A stretch of 8,219 bases of DNA from an uncultured Saprospiraceae bacterium (GTDB lineage Bacteria; Bacteroidota; Bacteroidia; Chitinophagales; Saprospiraceae), in NCBI GenBank assembly GCA_905479665.1, contig CAJQNM010000469.1, positions 1 to 8,219 on the forward strand, written 5' to 3'. Both the position numbers and the translations under genes were made by a program. Below the pieces are notes generated by a model, which did no database searches, was not told where the DNA came from, and was given only the letters and a program-made list of their open reading frames with translations. Below are positions 6,437 through 8,219 of the stretch, piece by piece (within the stretch, counting starts at the first letter, position 1; the number at the start of each line of letters is the position of its first letter).

Positions 6437-7486
6437 GGAAGACTCCCTCACGGTAGTATTCGATGATGTCATGAAATCTCACTTTGAGACCGATGAGCCA
6501 GGGGGTGCCCTGTTGGTAGCCCGTGGGGATGAGGTTCTATTCTCAAGGGGATATGGTATGCCGATATGAACACCAATGAGAAGATGACCAATACCGCCAT
6601 CATGAATACCGGCTCTGTCTCGAAAAACATTTGTCGCCAATGCCATCTTGGTCTTGGCAGAGCGTGGCCTTTTATGCATTGGAGATCCGATAAGTAAGTA
6701 CTTTGACTTTGAGTATCCCGAAGTGGTTGCTGGCATCGCGTTAGAGCATTTTGCTTTCCCATACTTCAGGCTTTGCCGGACCTACGTAATGTTACTGCTC
6801 GCAAGGACTTTTTTCTCACTGTGGGTGAGCTGGATAATTTCGAGCCGCTGCAAGCTGCTACGCAGCTCAATTTTCAGCCGGGCGAGTGCTTTGAGTATTC
6901 CAATCTCGCTTACAACGCTCTTGCTTTGATCATAGAGCGGGTCTCAGGCATGAAATGGCAAGATTTCGTAAAGGCAGAAATTTTTCAGAAGACAGGGATG
7001 AAGACCAGTGAGATTACTGATGGGTCACACCCGAGTCGGGGAGTAGCGCATGCTTACGATCGCAAGGGAGGGAGCTTTGTGGAAAATGACTACGGCGAGT
7101 TTCCTACCTTCTGTGCTGCGGGAAATGGCGGCATCTGGAGTACTGTGCGCGAGCTGTTTGCCTACGAGCGTGCTATTCAGTCCGCCTCCTTTTTATCAGC
7201 AAGGTCGATTGCCCGTTCAAGAACGATTTACGAGCCGTCTGCCTGGAGCTCGAATCGCACACCACAGCTTGGCTATTCCTGGTGGATCGGGGAGGTGGGA
7301 CTCTTTCCGAACAGGCCTTACAATACCGAGATGATCTATCATACAGGCTCGCAGGGCGGCTTTCGAGCCTTTCATGTCTGGGTCCCTGAACACGAGATTT
7401 TGGTGGTGGGGTTGTTTAATCGGCCGCTAGAGCGGGTATCGCTGGTGCGGGAGGTCTTGGATTTTGTGGCTGAGGATGGGTGGTGA
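6433..7486 (+). pseudogene. Class C beta-lactamase-family serine hydrolase, four frameshifts as read
   Basis: The family (PF00144) includes DD-peptidases, esterases and AmpC-like enzymes, usually exported. The N-terminal homology runs in the frame of 6459: FDDVMKSHFETDEPGG and GDEVLFSRGYGM, stopping at 6567. The protein then continues in successive frames. One missing G at 6560 gives ADMNTNEKMTNTAIMNTGSVSK. One extra A in 6623-6627 gives TFVANAILVLAERG. One extra T in 6749-6752 gives LEHLLSHTSG. One extra T in 6772-6774 gives LPDLRNVTARKDFF, which runs uninterrupted to the stop at 7484-7486. The catalytic motifs all survive: SVSK (6614-6625), YSN (6896-6904) and HTG (7340-7348, in HTGSQGGFRA). 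No signal peptide is encoded before the homology. The ATG at 6433 overlapping the upstream stop yields only seven codons, and the first in-frame ATG is 6471. It is either a recent pseudogene or a gene broken by consensus errors. The family call is firm. Confidence 0.9.
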
Positions 7487-7576
7487 AGAAGGCTTAAACC
7501 GAAGTATGTTCGTAAGAAATCATCCGGAATAAAAGAGTTCCTCTATTGCTGCTAGACAATCCTGGAATAATTACAT

Positions 7577-7594
7577 AGTTAGCTTAGTTAGCTT
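7577..7594. repeat. Tandem 9-bp direct repeat (x2)
   Basis: AGTTAGCTT occurs twice in direct succession (7577-7585 and 7586-7594) in the AT-rich gap between the serine hydrolase stop and the next open frame. It is short and could be a slippage product. No function is apparent. Confidence 0.6.
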
Positions 7595-7618
7595 CAGAAA
7601 TAAATAAGGTACAGTGCC

Positions 7619-7837
7619 TTGCTAGGATGGATGGAATCCAACTTTGACCCTACAAAATTGGTCTTTGATCTCCAGGACAGGGATCAAGGTGAAATTAAAA
7701 TCCAGAATAATTATCGATTCCCAATCAGCGAATGGGATATTGAATTTCAGTATGAAATAACTGCTCTTGCAGAAGACGGGAAATCTGAAATCATATTCGA
7801 TAGCTTCAATACAAAAGTGTTATTGATGGAAAAATAA
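7619..7837 (+). CDS. Hypothetical protein fragment, probably frameshifted
   Basis: I do not recognise this protein. The frame opens at TTG 7619 with ATG at 7631 and ends at 7837, giving 68-72 residues. It has alternating strand-like stretches (LVFDLQDRDQGEIKIQNNYR, SEWDIEFQYEITALAEDGKS), no signal peptide and no membrane segment. From 7804 another frame stays open to 7983 and reads VIDGKIIVHDFNQVVELYL then EPGEMSDYAEAALEATVRLL, which looks as protein-like as the first. A single indel around 7804-7837 would join them into one beta-rich domain. The 'NN...-EDGK-...-LEPGE' order faintly recalls small extracellular beta-sandwich (FxLYD-like) domains, but this is speculation. No plausible ribosome site or promoter is seen. 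Confidence 0.35.
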   Translation: MLGWMESNFDPTKLVFDLQDRDQGEIKIQNNYRFPISEWDIEFQYEITALAEDGKSEIIFDSFNTKVLLMEK

Positions 7838-7983
7838 TTGTTCATGATTTCAATCAAGTTGTGGAATTGTACCTGGAGCCTGGGGAAATGAGCGACTATG
7901 CAGAGGCTGCCCTCGAAGCGACTGTCCGACTTTTGAGAATATTTAATATGCATTTTTTCTTTTCAATTCATGCGAATCTCTAG

Positions 7984-8219
7984 GGTGTAGTGGAATTGAA
8001 CTATGATAAGAAATCGCTTCTGGCCTAGCAGATCCTGACGCTGAACGAGTCGTGGACTCGGTGACAGAAAGTTGTTTAATCTGATCTAGAATTGGGAAAT
8101 ATTAGGATTCTTGGTAGGACATTTCTTAAACTATTCAACAAGTTTTCCAACTGGAAAATGCGAGCTTTCCCAGGTGCTGGTATAATTAGTCAGATAACAT
8201 ATACGCCACCCTATGGGAT
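7984..8219 (+). other. Terminal region with short, possibly decayed open frames
   Basis: There is no intact gene here. In the same frame as the open stretch ending at 7983 one reads GVVELNYDKKSLLA (7984-8025), then a stop. The next frame from 8025 reads LADPDAERVVDSVTESCLI and stops at 8082-8084; restoring one C at 8024-8025 would join the two. A third frame is open from 8080 to the window end (SDLELGNIRILGRTFLKLF, later TYTPPYG). A perfect 6-bp inverted repeat, CGAGTC-GTG-GACTCG, lies at 8046-8060 inside the second stretch. These pieces may belong to one decayed gene continuing past the window, or may be chance. No family was recognised. Confidence 0.25.

Noticed and set aside
7493..7516. 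Hairpin CTTA-AAC-CGAA...TTCG-TAAG after the serine hydrolase as a terminator
   Set aside because: The stem is AT-rich, bulged and not followed by a T run, so there is too little support.
7747..7953. 68-residue minus-strand open frame opposite the 3' fragments
   Set aside because: It has no family resemblance and overlaps plus-strand frames that look more protein-like.

Overview
The window looks like a chromosomal segment of a Bacteroidota bacterium, possibly of the Saprospiria/Chitinophagia side of the phylum. The phylum call rests on the style of several proteins: DnaA with an SRFKWGL arginine-finger box, a xylulokinase with the AGDQPNNAL active-site segment, a SMUG2-type uracil-DNA glycosylase, and a LytS/LytTR two-component pair. 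Recognisable Shine-Dalgarno sites are also scarce. The genus cannot be fixed from the sequence alone.

Layout. Positions 1-983 hold the 3' part of dnaA (+), cut by the window edge. It converges on a minus-strand xylulokinase gene (1053-2534), which is divergent, across only 32 bp, from a SMUG2-type DNA glycosylase gene (2567-3241, +). Next comes a broken gene for a DUF2306-type membrane protein (about 3337-3892). A tightly spaced sensor kinase/response regulator pair follows (LytS type 3917-4966, LytTR type 4997-5752). A 222-bp intergenic region carries a strong GC-rich hairpin, a weak AT-rich hairpin and short palindromes. After it come an exported DUF4440/NTF2-like protein (5975-6436) and a frameshifted class C beta-lactamase-family serine hydrolase (about 6433-7486). 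The last 730 bp hold only fragmentary open frames that look like one or more decayed or mis-sequenced genes.

How the parts relate. Only the kinase and regulator are a clear functional unit, and their target is not evident. xylB has no xylose isomerase or transporter beside it here. The NTF2-like gene and the serine hydrolase are nearly contiguous. Removing a single A at 6432-6433 would fuse them into one exported polypeptide of about 502 residues, provided the four indels inside the hydrolase are also corrected.

The most notable pattern is that the reading-frame breaks occur in or beside short homopolymer runs or doublets. They lie in three places (DUF2306 gene, serine hydrolase, 3' end), while about 4.8 kb of neighbouring genes are intact. 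This is either recent gene decay by slippage or local sequencing/consensus error, and raw reads would decide. I see no mobile element, CRISPR array, RNA gene or convincing new multi-gene system.
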